A stretch of 64,000 bases of DNA from the NCBI RefSeq assembly GCF_030708075.1, contig NZ_CP117982.1, positions 3,154,672 through 3,218,671 of the forward strand. Direction: 5' to 3'. The stretch comes from Candidatus Epulonipiscium viviparus. Its GTDB lineage: Bacteria; Bacillota; Clostridia; Lachnospirales; Cellulosilyticaceae. Of the stretch, positions 7,889 through 16,409 are shown piece by piece. The translations under genes and the position numbers were made by a program. How positions within the stretch are numbered: the stretch's first letter is position 1; each line of letters begins with the position of its first letter. A model generated the notes under the pieces. It made no database searches. It was not told where the DNA came from and saw only the letters and a list, made by a program, of their open reading frames with translations.

Positions 7889-9529
7889 TTAATTTAAGCT
7901 TTCCATTTTTCGGTCATATGCACTCTGGTTTACTGCTAAATACTCCGCCAACCCAAGTTTTGTTAATTGAGCTATATATTCATCCCAACTCGCATCGATA
8001 TCTTTTTTGCCAGTAATAAATTCAGCAACAGCTTGATCTACATATAAATTTAAATTAGTTACGATATCCACAATAATTCTTGATTCCTCAGTATTATATG
8101 CCAACTTCGGCAACATCGTTTTTTCATCTTGCGCTACAGGGAGATAGTCGTTTACTGCAGAATTATATAATACATACTCGATATCATGCTCTGGAGGTTG
8201 CGTAACTTCGAATTCTAATTCATATCCATCCCAATTATATAAAGGGCCCATACTATTCCAAGACAAATTTGTTACTTGATCTCCAGAAATTCTCGTATAT
8301 TTTGCTGGTTCGTTTATAAGATTGACGGCGCCCTCTGGTGCGATAACGTATCTTCCTTCATTCAAAAAACCTAGAGTATTAAAAATTCTTCCCTCTGCCG
8401 TGTACATATAATCAAAATATCTCATAACGGCTTCTGGGTTTTGGCATTTATTGGTAATAATCATAGAAGACATGCCATAATTGGGAGTGTGTGCAGCAGA
8501 AATAACGCCTTCCGGACCTTCTAGAGGAGGCAACGCGATATACTGTGTCCAGCGATCTTTGTCGGCTATATTGGCAATGACCGATGCGGATCCGCCTCCT
8601 GTTGCTCCCAATATAGAAATTTCAGGATTTGAGCCAAGCTTTAGCAATTCGTCTTTGCCTTGCGAGAAAACGAGCTCATCCAATAAACCTTCAGAATATA
8701 ATTTGTTCATATATTTAAGATATTCTTTAAACTCAGGACTAGCTTTAACATAATATAATTGTCCATTTGCATCGACGTTAATGTATCCAGTAGATGGGGA
8801 TGCCGGAATAAATGCGTTTAATATAAAAGGCATCGGGTCACCGTTCCACGCTTTTATGGAACCCGACAGTGGAATTTCGTCGTTGGGATCGCCATTGTTA
8901 TTTGCGTCCTGCTCTTTAAAAGCCTTTAGCACCTGATAAAACTCTTCTGTAGTTTCTGGAACTTCTAGGTTTAAATTATTGAGCCATTGTTGATTTAGCC
9001 ACATTCTATAAGAAGTTTGAGCGTGAGTAGCGCCACCAATTCTGGGAACGACATATAAATTGCCGTCTTCCATAGTCCAATTATTTCTAACCATAGGATT
9101 TTCATCCAAAGCCTTCTTAATATTCGGAGCATACTGATCGATCAAATCGTTTAGAGGCAAAAATATGCCCTGCTGACCATATAATAGCAACTCCGAAAGA
9201 CCTAGAGACATGTCTAAAATAACATCAGTGTAGTCTCCACTAGTCATCATCACATTAAATTTTTGTTTTGAATCCGCCCCAGTGACTTCTATAAAATCAA
9301 TAGTAACTCCTGTTAAGTCTTCCATATACGCAGTGAAAGGATTGGTCTCGTATGTAGTAACGCTTGGTCGAAGAGGCGCAAAAGCTGTAAACGAAACTGT
9401 TTCGCCTTCCTGTACAATAGGATAGGTTCCCACTTCTGTATAATTTGCTGGACTAATTTTATCTGCTATCTCATTGGAGCAACCTGCGATAAAGCATCCA
9501 AGTACAATTGGTAATAAAAATAATTTCAT
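7889..9529 (-). CDS. Extracellular solute-binding lipoprotein (LplA/YtcQ-like), orphan
   Basis: This lipoprotein has a signal peptide ending in a lipobox (FIAGC, Cys near residue 17). Its 546 residues fit the LplA/YtcQ group of large binding proteins, which work with PlugB/YtcP-type permeases for oligosaccharide uptake. Recognisable features are LTGVTIDFIEVTG near the N-terminus, ANNNGDPNDEIPLSGS (a typical Ca-binding-like DxNxxGDPNDEIP loop) and the C-terminal YIAQLTKLGLAEYL. The start has GGAGG upstream. No matching permeases are adjacent. A LacI regulator lies just upstream on the same strand and may control it. The 246-bp region downstream (7643-7888) is very AT-rich and holds no gene I can support. 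Confidence 0.88.
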   Translation of the reverse strand: MKLFLLPIVLGCFIAGCSNEIADKISPANYTEVGTYPIVQEGETVSFTAFAPLRPSVTTYETNPFTAYMEDLTGVTIDFIEVTGADSKQKFNVMMTSGDYTDVILDMSLGLSELLLYGQQGIFLPLNDLIDQYAPNIKKALDENPMVRNNWTMEDGNLYVVPRIGGATHAQTSYRMWLNQQWLNNLNLEVPETTEEFYQVLKAFKEQDANNNGDPNDEIPLSGSIKAWNGDPMPFILNAFIPASPSTGYINVDANGQLYYVKASPEFKEYLKYMNKLYSEGLLDELVFSQGKDELLKLGSNPEISILGATGGGSASVIANIADKDRWTQYIALPPLEGPEGVISAAHTPNYGMSSMIITNKCQNPEAVMRYFDYMYTAEGRIFNTLGFLNEGRYVIAPEGAVNLINEPAKYTRISGDQVTNLSWNSMGPLYNWDGYELEFEVTQPPEHDIEYVLYNSAVNDYLPVAQDEKTMLPKLAYNTEESRIIVDIVTNLNLYVDQAVAEFITGKKDIDASWDEYIAQLTKLGLAEYLAVNQSAYDRKMESLN

Positions 9530-9591
9530 AATAATTTCCTCCTTGATTCATTATAGCAAAGATGTGCAGTTGATTCAATACATTGGCATAA

Positions 9592-9623
9592 ATATAATCT
9601 CCCGTGTGAGAAGGAGATTATAT
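9592..9623 (-). other. Perfect 11-bp inverted repeat between lacI-type gene and binding-protein gene
   Basis: Arms ATATAATCTCC (9592-9602) and GGAGATTATAT (9613-9623) flank a 10-nt loop, 4 nt after the regulator stop and about 60 nt before the binding-protein start. No T-tract follows on the minus strand. It could be a weak terminator, an attenuator or an operator for the neighbouring regulator. Confidence 0.5.
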
Positions 9624-9627
9624 CTAG

Positions 9628-10536
9628 TTAGTATTTTACGATAAAACTTGGAACTTGAATGTCATGAACATCATGAAAAATTTGCAGCGTTAATAAGTTA
9701 TGAAGAATTTTCACGACACGAGTTATTTTAGTAATCGCATCAGTACAAATCACTTGCATATTAGAAACAACTTCATCTGTGCAGGATATCACTCCGACCA
9801 ATTGATTAGCAGGCAAAATATTTAGTAATCGAACAGACGTCCATTCTCCAAAAACTAAATAATTTTTTGTTGGGTCCAAGGTAAGTTTATTAGTATCATG
9901 ATTTATGATTATGCGATTTTTGGTTGCTAATTGTTCTAAAGAATTGATATGAAGTAGATTGGAATCTGGCTCTATGATGATAAAAAAATTGTCGCCAAGT
10001 AATTCGATGGCTTGCTGATATAAGATAGGATAATCGGTATTGACTCGATAAAATAAATCATCGTTATTATTGCAGTCCAATAAAATTAAAGGAAAATAAA
10101 TGTAGTAAGAAAGCTCTATTATCGAGGCATAGTCTATATTTAACAAGATAACTCCTTGAAGTATATAGCTATTTATATGGGAAAAATTATTGCGTAAAGT
10201 TGCTAATGATATTATTTCTACTTCGTATCCTAGCATTTTTATATTGGTTTTTAGAAGATCAATTTGGCGGTATAATTCAAATAAGTAATTTTTACTCTGG
10301 TTATCTTCTAAGTTTACTACAATACCGATTTGATTTGTTTGTATAGACTTAGTCAAGGACTTGGTGTTAAAGTTGGGTATATAATTTAGTTTCTTTGCGG
10401 CATCAAATACCCGTAACCTAGTATCATGACTAATTTTTTCTTTCTCAGAATAATTTAATACGTATGATACAGTTGCAACTGATACTCCTGCCAATTCGGC
10501 TATGTCTCTCATTGTTGCTGGTTTTTTATATTCCAT
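9628..10536 (-). CDS. LacI-family transcriptional regulator
   Basis: The N-terminal helix-turn-helix is clear (TMRDIAELAGVSVATVSYVLN, about residues 8-27, followed by the hinge RLRVFDAAKKLNYIPN). The C-terminal periplasmic-binding-like domain is divergent. The start ATG at 10536 is preferred over an upstream codon because AGGAG lies 7 nt before it. This gives 302 residues, slightly short of the usual 330-340. Family members repress sugar genes until a sugar or its phosphate binds. The downstream solute-binding lipoprotein is the likely target, since nothing lies between but the inverted repeat. The ligand is unknown. Confidence 0.88.
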   Translation of the reverse strand: MEYKKPATMRDIAELAGVSVATVSYVLNYSEKEKISHDTRLRVFDAAKKLNYIPNFNTKSLTKSIQTNQIGIVVNLEDNQSKNYLFELYRQIDLLKTNIKMLGYEVEIISLATLRNNFSHINSYILQGVILLNIDYASIIELSYYIYFPLILLDCNNNDDLFYRVNTDYPILYQQAIELLGDNFFIIIEPDSNLLHINSLEQLATKNRIIINHDTNKLTLDPTKNYLVFGEWTSVRLLNILPANQLVGVISCTDEVVSNMQVICTDAITKITRVVKILHNLLTLQIFHDVHDIQVPSFIVKY

Positions 10537-10820
10537 ATTTCTCCTATTTTGTACTATTTTTTTGTACAATTTTTATTTTAGTTTTTATTACCTGTATTAA
10601 ATAGTAAATTAATATATAATTCTTGTCAATATGTTTTGTAATTTCTAGCACATTTACCAATAGATTTTTTGTTAACTTATAATTTTTACAAAAAGATGTT
10701 TTTGTTAAGTAAGATTTTTATCTGGCACAAAACTATTTGAATATATGATAAGTGAAAAAAAATGCACAACTAATTTTGATTTAGCTAAAAATCTCCCCCC
10801 CTCAGTAATTAATTTCAAAA

Positions 10821-10842
10821 AGGGCATGGTAATCCACGCCCT
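10821..10842 (-). terminator. Terminator after the VOC-protein gene
   Basis: Arms AGGGCATGG and CCACGCCCT pair (one wobble) around TAAT. On the minus strand the stem is followed by TTTTT. It ends the sulfatase operon 14 nt after the last stop codon. Confidence 0.85.
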
Positions 10843-10855
10843 CTCTTATTAATTC

Positions 10856-11908
10856 TTATTTCCATTCAACTATTGTCCAGTGCACTCCGTCTGGAGCAAA
10901 AAATGTGAAAGATTGTTCACCAAATTCATTGCTAGATAATTCGCTCACCTCTGTTGCATCTGATTTTGCCACTTTGGCCTGAAGCTCTTTTATCTCCGTT
11001 GTCTTATAGCTGGCACTGCATAATCCACGTGCCCCTGGTTTGGACTTTCCAATTATATCTACCAGTCCGTTTGTAGTGCTTTCTGAATATTTGATAACAT
11101 CCATGTCGTGCATAGAGCCGTCTGTCAGATGATCATAGTCTCGGATAGGCATCGCGTAATATAAACGACCCGCTTTTTGGTTTGGTGACACAATTGTATG
11201 TGCGTAATAACCTTCGCCAATATTACTCATCAGAGGTCCGGCATCTTTGCCTATTTTTCTTGGAGTTCCCTGAATAGATTCGCCTTCGTCAATTAACCCC
11301 AACACATCTGTATAAAAATTGAGATGATCTAGGTTTCGCACAACGATTCCACCGTGAGTAAACTCAGAACATAATAATGGACTTTCCTCAATGGTGCCAT
11401 ATCCTTCTACTTGATATCCGACACGTTGAAAAAATACTTGTTTAGATTCTAATCCATGAACGAATAATTCATATACACCTTTATATCGATTATAAAAGTC
11501 TTTTCCAGCTCCAGCAGAACCCAAATAATTTCTCACTAAATTACTAACTAGCCACTTTCCGCCATGGTTTTTGTCATCTTCATAGGCATAGGTTAACCCA
11601 ACGATATCTTCAGTCCTTTGAGTTACCCATCTGTTTCCTGGAGATAACGAGTTAGAATCCCAACGGTTTTGCGTTATTAAAGATTTATCGTCCCAATCTA
11701 TAACACGTAACAATCCGTGTGTATCAATAGTGGCATTTTGAAGTCTATAGCTCGTCGCGGCGCCATCTACGCCATATAATTTTTTGGATAATGCGGCATC
11801 TATCTTTGCTGTTGCAATAACTTTAAAGCCTAGCTCATTCCAATATTTTAAGCTTTCTTCTGCATCTATAGTGGTAATAATGTGTTCATAAACTCCTGTT
11901 ATACTCAT
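10856..11908 (-). CDS. VOC (glyoxalase/dioxygenase-fold) family protein
   Basis: This 350-residue protein has two glyoxalase/VOC-type halves. The N-terminus (ITGVYEHIITTIDAEESLKYW) matches the start of the fold: a beta strand, then a helix, then GFKVI. A second module starts near GGIVVRNLDHLNFYTDVLGL and ends FFAPDGVHWTIVEW, the typical C-terminal strand. Such proteins bind a metal with His/Glu and act as lyases, dioxygenases or isomerases. The substrate is unknown. The start is ATG at 11908 because GGAGG, embedded in the last codons of the upstream gene, lies 5 nt before it. An upstream start would overlap that gene by almost 90 nt. It is the last gene of the sulfatase operon. Confidence 0.82.
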   Translation of the reverse strand: MSITGVYEHIITTIDAEESLKYWNELGFKVIATAKIDAALSKKLYGVDGAATSYRLQNATIDTHGLLRVIDWDDKSLITQNRWDSNSLSPGNRWVTQRTEDIVGLTYAYEDDKNHGGKWLVSNLVRNYLGSAGAGKDFYNRYKGVYELFVHGLESKQVFFQRVGYQVEGYGTIEESPLLCSEFTHGGIVVRNLDHLNFYTDVLGLIDEGESIQGTPRKIGKDAGPLMSNIGEGYYAHTIVSPNQKAGRLYYAMPIRDYDHLTDGSMHDMDVIKYSESTTNGLVDIIGKSKPGARGLCSASYKTTEIKELQAKVAKSDATEVSELSSNEFGEQSFTFFAPDGVHWTIVEWK

Positions 11909-11909
11909 T

Positions 11910-12464
11910 TTAACCTCCGATTTTTTCATAGATAATAGGGGTGCTATATGAAGTAAGTTGTGCACCATTTTTTTCCATAAGCTCCATAACTTCAAGTCTA
12001 TTTTGGCTAATAACTTCAGTCAACGTAAATGTTATACCGTTCGGATATTCATTTCGTAGCTCTCCAACGAATCCTGTATGCGTATCATAGCTATATTGCA
12101 TGACACCAAAATTATCAGAAAGTTTTAATCCTTCAAACGTTAAACCAAGATGCTCGTTGCTATTCACAAAATCTTTTTCCGTCAAATGTTTCGGCATTTT
12201 ATATGCTCTAAGTTCAATACAGTTATTGCTATTTAGTCTCACTCCAAATAAATGTGGTGTGCTCAATTGTGTACCATCAGCTTTGGTGTAATAACTTTCC
12301 TCTAAGATAAACCTGTCTTTGCAGTCACTGGGCAATCCGGCTATTCGATGCGTACATTCTCTATTTATATGAACTGCTCTTGGGTGCCCACCGTGCTCTT
12401 CTTCGATTTGTCTCTGATTATTAAAATCTCCTGTTAGATATTCAACAAATAAATCTATTAGCAT
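11910..12464 (-). CDS. CpcT/CpeT-like protein of unknown role
   Basis: The protein has 184 residues and no signal peptide. Its start (LFVEYLTGDFNNQRQIEEE) and middle (RFILEESYY, then LFGVRL) resemble the CpcT/CpeT family, whose cyanobacterial members attach bilins to phycobiliproteins. Outside cyanobacteria the family's function is not established, and no phycobiliprotein genes are here. The assignment rests on motif similarity read by eye and is tentative. The gene lies 54 nt after the sulfatase stop and ends at the ribosome site of the VOC gene, so the three are probably one operon. A role in handling a desulfated product would be speculation. Confidence 0.7.
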   Translation of the reverse strand: MLIDLFVEYLTGDFNNQRQIEEEHGGHPRAVHINRECTHRIAGLPSDCKDRFILEESYYTKADGTQLSTPHLFGVRLNSNNCIELRAYKMPKHLTEKDFVNSNEHLGLTFEGLKLSDNFGVMQYSYDTHTGFVGELRNEYPNGITFTLTEVISQNRLEVMELMEKNGAQLTSYSTPIIYEKIGG

Positions 12465-12518
12465 AATTTTATTTCCACCTTTGCAACATCGTTTTTTGCG
12501 ACAGACTATAAGCGTATC

Positions 12519-14252
12519 TTATGCTTTTGTAACTTCCACAAAATAAGCACCCATTTTTAGATCTGTATTAGAAAACCATGTCTCGAGATGCGTATGGCCC
12601 TGCTGCAAGTCTAAAACGAAGCTTACATATTCATCGTCATCAGCAATTTCCTTATTTTCGACTTGACCTTGGATCGAAATATGAGCGTGCGTTAAATCTA
12701 AAGCAACTCCGCCTTCATATTGCCTAATATCTTTTTCTGATATACAGTCTCTAGCAAATTCAACATCGTTGTGAGCCGGGTCTATTCCATCTTTAATTTT
12801 GTGAGGAACTTCTTTTGCCCAACGACGAAGTTTAAACTCATATTTACCATCTTTTTCCACTACTACTTCGAAGTATCCTTCACCGGCTACACCTTCTCTA
12901 ACCTGTGCTTGTTGATAAACTCCATTATCTTGATCGTTTCTAACATCATGAATAGTCAAATAGTTGTCATGGTCACCGATAGAAATCGGAATTTCCTCAT
13001 CAAATTTTGGAGAAACAAGTTCCCACCATAAGTCGTAGTCTTCTCGCAACTTGGCTACAACTGCTGGATTTTCAGCGGCCAAATCATGTCGTTGCGCACG
13101 GTCAGAGTCGATATCGTAAAGCTCTTCGCCATTTACTAAACGCCAGCTTTCTCTCATAACAGCGCTCTTTCTCCATTTAATAGGATGCGGTACGCGTTGC
13201 GAATCTGTCACCACCGCTCTTTCTGTTACAATTCCATCACACAATAGAGGCTTTAAGCTGATTCCATGAAATGTGTGCTCTCCTACATCGACTCCACAAA
13301 AATCTAACAAAGTAGGCATTAGATCCACACTCGCAGTAATGTTATTTTCGTCTACACCGCTATTTAGGTTGAGTGCATCATATCTGAAGAAAAACGGTAC
13401 TCTGTGCCCGCCATCATATTCAGAATTTTTACTGCCACGAAGCCCGGCGTTGTAACCGCTTGTAACGTTTCCGCTTTTATCCATATTAAACCCGCCAGCA
13501 GTTCCGTTATCTGTCATAAATATTACAATTGTATTTTCTAGCAAGTCATTGTCTTCTAGATATTTTATCATTTTACCAAAATTTTCATCTATATTTGTGA
13601 TCATTCCATAAAATCTTTTGCGTTGATCTGGAATTCTATCATCATTTTTATACATTTCATAATACTCTCTAGGAACATTAAGCGGACCATGAGGAGCGTT
13701 AGTAGGAATCATACAGAAAAACGGCTTATCTTTGTTCGCTTCTATAAATTTAGTGGCTTCTTCAAAAAATACGTCGGTGCAATAGCCATTAAATTTTTGT
13801 GGAACACCATTAACCCAGTACGTGTCGTCAAAATAATCGTTGCCCCAGAAGTCTGGAATTTGTGAAATGCCTCCGCCACCAAGAGTGATAGAAGTTTTGA
13901 AGCCACGGTCGCACGCTCGATATGGATACGAATCCCCGAGGTGCCATTTGCCAAAGATGCCAGTTTCATAGCCTCCTTCATTAAATGCCGTCGCAAGAGT
14001 CCATTCATCTTTGCGCAACAAAGATCGACCGCCAATAGTATGCCAAACGCCAGTGCTATTTGCAAAGTGGCCAGTCATCAGCGTTGATCTAGTAGGCGCA
14101 CATGTGGGGCCCACATGATAATTTGACATCCTAATACTACGCTTGTAGAATTCGTCAATATTGGGAGTTTTAATCATAACATTTCCAGTGCATCCTAAGT
14201 CGCCCATACCTTGATCATCGGTTAATACCCATACGATATTTGGTTTTTTCAT
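12519..14252 (-). CDS. Cys-type sulfatase (arylsulfatase family)
   Basis: It hydrolyses a sulfate ester, probably on a polysaccharide or glycan. The core reads PNIVWVLTDDQGMGDLGC near the N-terminus (metal-binding DD), then GPTCAPTRSTLMTGH with catalytic Cys51, which must be converted to formylglycine (CxPxR signature). The second signature is GIFGKWHLGD, and a later FMTDNGT gives the metal-binding DN. The start is ATG at 14252 with AAGGAG; upstream codons lack a site. There is no signal peptide, so it is cytoplasmic or exported by another route. Residues ~440-577 form an extra beta-rich C-terminal domain. No maturase gene is in the window. Substrate is unknown; algal or host glycans are possible. 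Confidence 0.93.
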   Translation of the reverse strand: MKKPNIVWVLTDDQGMGDLGCTGNVMIKTPNIDEFYKRSIRMSNYHVGPTCAPTRSTLMTGHFANSTGVWHTIGGRSLLRKDEWTLATAFNEGGYETGIFGKWHLGDSYPYRACDRGFKTSITLGGGGISQIPDFWGNDYFDDTYWVNGVPQKFNGYCTDVFFEEATKFIEANKDKPFFCMIPTNAPHGPLNVPREYYEMYKNDDRIPDQRKRFYGMITNIDENFGKMIKYLEDNDLLENTIVIFMTDNGTAGGFNMDKSGNVTSGYNAGLRGSKNSEYDGGHRVPFFFRYDALNLNSGVDENNITASVDLMPTLLDFCGVDVGEHTFHGISLKPLLCDGIVTERAVVTDSQRVPHPIKWRKSAVMRESWRLVNGEELYDIDSDRAQRHDLAAENPAVVAKLREDYDLWWELVSPKFDEEIPISIGDHDNYLTIHDVRNDQDNGVYQQAQVREGVAGEGYFEVVVEKDGKYEFKLRRWAKEVPHKIKDGIDPAHNDVEFARDCISEKDIRQYEGGVALDLTHAHISIQGQVENKEIADDDEYVSFVLDLQQGHTHLETWFSNTDLKMGAYFVEVTKA

Positions 14253-14400
14253 ACAATAAGTTCTCCTTATATATAGAATATTACTTACCAAATTATTCTA
14301 ACATACTTTGCTACAAGAAGTAAAGCGGTATGTTTACATATATTATATCGCATGCTACAATGAAATGATTGTTTTATATTTTTGAAATGGAGGAATACTT

Positions 14401-15246
14401 ATGTTTAATATACCAACCAAAATTACAAGTTCTTGCCACATGGATGACCTCGAAGATAATTTCATGAATCAGTTAAAAGGTAGTTCAAATTTTGATAACA
14501 TAGCTAATAACCATAAGAGCAGTTCTAAAAGTTTTAGCAGTTCTAAAAGTTCTAGTAGTTCTAGTTTTTCAGATTACGATAGCTCAAGTTCTGTTCGATA
14601 CGGCAAAGGTGATCCAACTGATCCTACTAGTGCGCAACATATTAAATCTTCTAGCAGTTCAAAGCGCGCGGGTGTTACTCTGCAAAAAGGCCAGAGGTAT
14701 AATCTGTCTCAAGCTAATCCCGATTTGGATTCTATCTATGTGGGGCTAGGCTGGGATTTGCCGACACACAGCGCTATTCCATATGACTTAGATGCGGAGG
14801 TTTTTATGCTAGGCTCTAATAATCGCGTATTGAGCGACGATTGGTTTATATTTTATGGTCAAAAGAATTCGCCCGACGGTTCGTGTATTCATTTGGCAGA
14901 CAGTACTACCGGCGCTGAAATAGGCGATGACGAAATCATTCACATTCAACTTTCAAAAGTGAATTCAGCAGTAAAAAAGATCGCAATTGTAATTACCATA
15001 AATGATGCGATAATAAATGATCAAAAATTTGGCGATGTCAAAAATGCGTATGTGCGAGTGATCGATCAGCAAAATCGCAAAGAAATTATGAAATTTAATT
15101 TAACTGATTACGCATCTAATGTTCGTTCGTTAACAGTAGGGGAAATTTATAGAAAGGATAATAGTTGGCGATTTAACGCAGTAGGGCAGGGATTGGATAC
15201 AGATCTCGCTGGATTATGCAAATTTTATGGAGTAAATTTAGCCTAG
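14401..15246 (+). CDS. TerD-family protein with Ser-rich N-terminal linker
   Basis: Residues ~97-281 form a TerD domain (GVTLQKGQRYNLSQANPDLD, VGLGWDLP, DLDAEVFML, IHIQLSKVN, IAIVITIND, GEIYRKDNSWRFNAVGQG), with the Asp-rich calcium-binding loops typical of the tellurium-resistance/stress family. The first ~35 residues are not recognised. Residues ~37-88 are almost pure Ser with Lys/Asp, a flexible linker. TerD proteins usually sit in ter clusters with TerC or other TerD copies; here it stands alone, divergent from the sulfatase operon. The start has GGAGG. Its job is unknown; membrane-associated stress or surface functions are known for the family. Confidence 0.88.
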   Translation: MFNIPTKITSSCHMDDLEDNFMNQLKGSSNFDNIANNHKSSSKSFSSSKSSSSSSFSDYDSSSSVRYGKGDPTDPTSAQHIKSSSSSKRAGVTLQKGQRYNLSQANPDLDSIYVGLGWDLPTHSAIPYDLDAEVFMLGSNNRVLSDDWFIFYGQKNSPDGSCIHLADSTTGAEIGDDEIIHIQLSKVNSAVKKIAIVITINDAIINDQKFGDVKNAYVRVIDQQNRKEIMKFNLTDYASNVRSLTVGEIYRKDNSWRFNAVGQGLDTDLAGLCKFYGVNLA

Positions 15247-15252
15247 AGCACA

Positions 15253-15282
15253 AAAAATGCCCCCACCATATAAAGTAGGGGC
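15253..15282 (-). terminator. Terminator after the aldolase gene
   Basis: Arms GCCCC (15259-15263) and GGGGC (15278-15282), extended by inner pairs, form a hairpin. It is followed on the minus strand by ATTTTTT. It lies between the converging terD-like and aldolase genes and probably serves the aldolase. Confidence 0.85.
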
Positions 15283-15291
15283 GAGCTTGTT

Positions 15292-16155
15292 TTATGCTTT
15301 GCCGATAGAACCAAAGAGGTCCATTTTTTCTTTAACCGTATTCTTAATAGCTTCATATCCAGGAGCCAGTAGTTTACGTGGATCAAATCCTTTTCCTGAT
15401 AAATCCTTTCCTTCTTCAATATATTTTCTGGTAGCAGCTGCAAATGTAAGCTGACATTCAGTATTAACATTGATCTTAGAAACTCCAAGAGAAATCGATT
15501 CTTTAATCATAGCCTCGCTGATTCCTGTTCCACCATGCAAAACAAGAGGTAATGTTCCTGTTAATTTTTGAATTTCATCTAAAGCTTTAAAATCTAGTCC
15601 TGTCCAGTTGTCTGGATATTTTCCGTGGATATTTCCGATTCCAGCTGCTAGCATGTCGACGCCAAGGTCCGCGATCATCTTGCATTCTTTAGCATCTGCA
15701 ACTTCGCCTTTTCCAACAACGCCATCTTCTTCACCGCCAATTGAGCCGACTTCGGCTTCGATAGAAACGCCTTTCGAATGAGCGTATGCGACAAGCTCTG
15801 TAGTTTTGGCTATATTTTCTTCAATAGAGTAATGTGACCCATCAAACATAACAGATGAAAAGCCAGCTTCTATACATAACTTAGCGTGCTCGTAGCTTCC
15901 GTGATCCAAATGAAGAGCGACAGGAACATCAATGTCTAAATCTTTAATTAGACCTTTAACCATTCCAACAATAGTATCGTACCCGCCCATATATTTTCCG
16001 GCGCCTTCAGAAACTCCGAGGATGACAGGAGATTTATTTTCTTTTGCGGTAATCAAAACTGCTTTTGTCCATTCAAGATTGTTTATATTAAATTGACCCA
16101 CTGCATATTTACCAGCTTTTGCTTTGTTGAGCATTTCTGTTGCTGAAACTAACAT
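15292..16155 (-). CDS. fba: Fructose-bisphosphate aldolase, class II
   Basis: This glycolytic enzyme cleaves fructose-1,6-bisphosphate into dihydroxyacetone phosphate and glyceraldehyde-3-phosphate, using zinc. The class II signatures are present: AVGQFNINNLEW at the N-terminus, ALHLDHGSYEHAKLCIEAGFSSVMFDGS with the zinc-binding His residues and catalytic Asp, GSIGGEEDGV, GNIHGKYP and PLVLHGGTGI. The length of 287 residues matches the FbaA group of Bacillota. The ATG has CTGGAGG upstream. It is a single-gene unit with its own promoter and terminator. A related tagatose-bisphosphate activity cannot be excluded, but the sequence fits glycolytic aldolase best. Confidence 0.95.
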   Translation of the reverse strand: MLVSATEMLNKAKAGKYAVGQFNINNLEWTKAVLITAKENKSPVILGVSEGAGKYMGGYDTIVGMVKGLIKDLDIDVPVALHLDHGSYEHAKLCIEAGFSSVMFDGSHYSIEENIAKTTELVAYAHSKGVSIEAEVGSIGGEEDGVVGKGEVADAKECKMIADLGVDMLAAGIGNIHGKYPDNWTGLDFKALDEIQKLTGTLPLVLHGGTGISEAMIKESISLGVSKINVNTECQLTFAAATRKYIEEGKDLSGKGFDPRKLLAPGYEAIKNTVKEKMDLFGSIGKA

Positions 16156-16201
16156 AAAAAATACCTCCAGGATTTATAATTAGGAACCCAGTCCTTATAC
16201 T

Positions 16202-16230
16202 ATCATAATACAATACAAGCGGTTTGTAAA
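16202..16230 (-). promoter_or_regulatory. Sigma-A-type promoter of the aldolase gene
   Basis: On the minus strand TTTACA (16225-16230) and TATGAT (16202-16207) are separated by 17 bp, about 45 bp upstream of the aldolase start codon. Confidence 0.6.
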
Positions 16231-16298
16231 TAGATAAAGTGTTAAATTTTGCTGCGAGGGACTTTTGTTACGTGCGCATTACAATTATCGACAAAGTG

Positions 16299-16327
16299 TT
16301 GCAATTTGTCACAAGTTATTATATAAT
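16299..16327 (+). promoter_or_regulatory. Sigma-A-type promoter of the secreted copper-amine-oxidase-N-like protein gene
   Basis: TTGCAA (16299-16304) and TATAAT (16322-16327) are separated by 17 bp. The start codon lies about 80 bp downstream, after an AAGGAGG ribosome site. Confidence 0.7.
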
Positions 16328-16409
16328 GTGTTTCGTAGCAAAGAACCAAATATTATCGGCTACCTAGAAACTTAATTTATTTTTTCATACACACACAAGG
16401 AGGGCGTCT

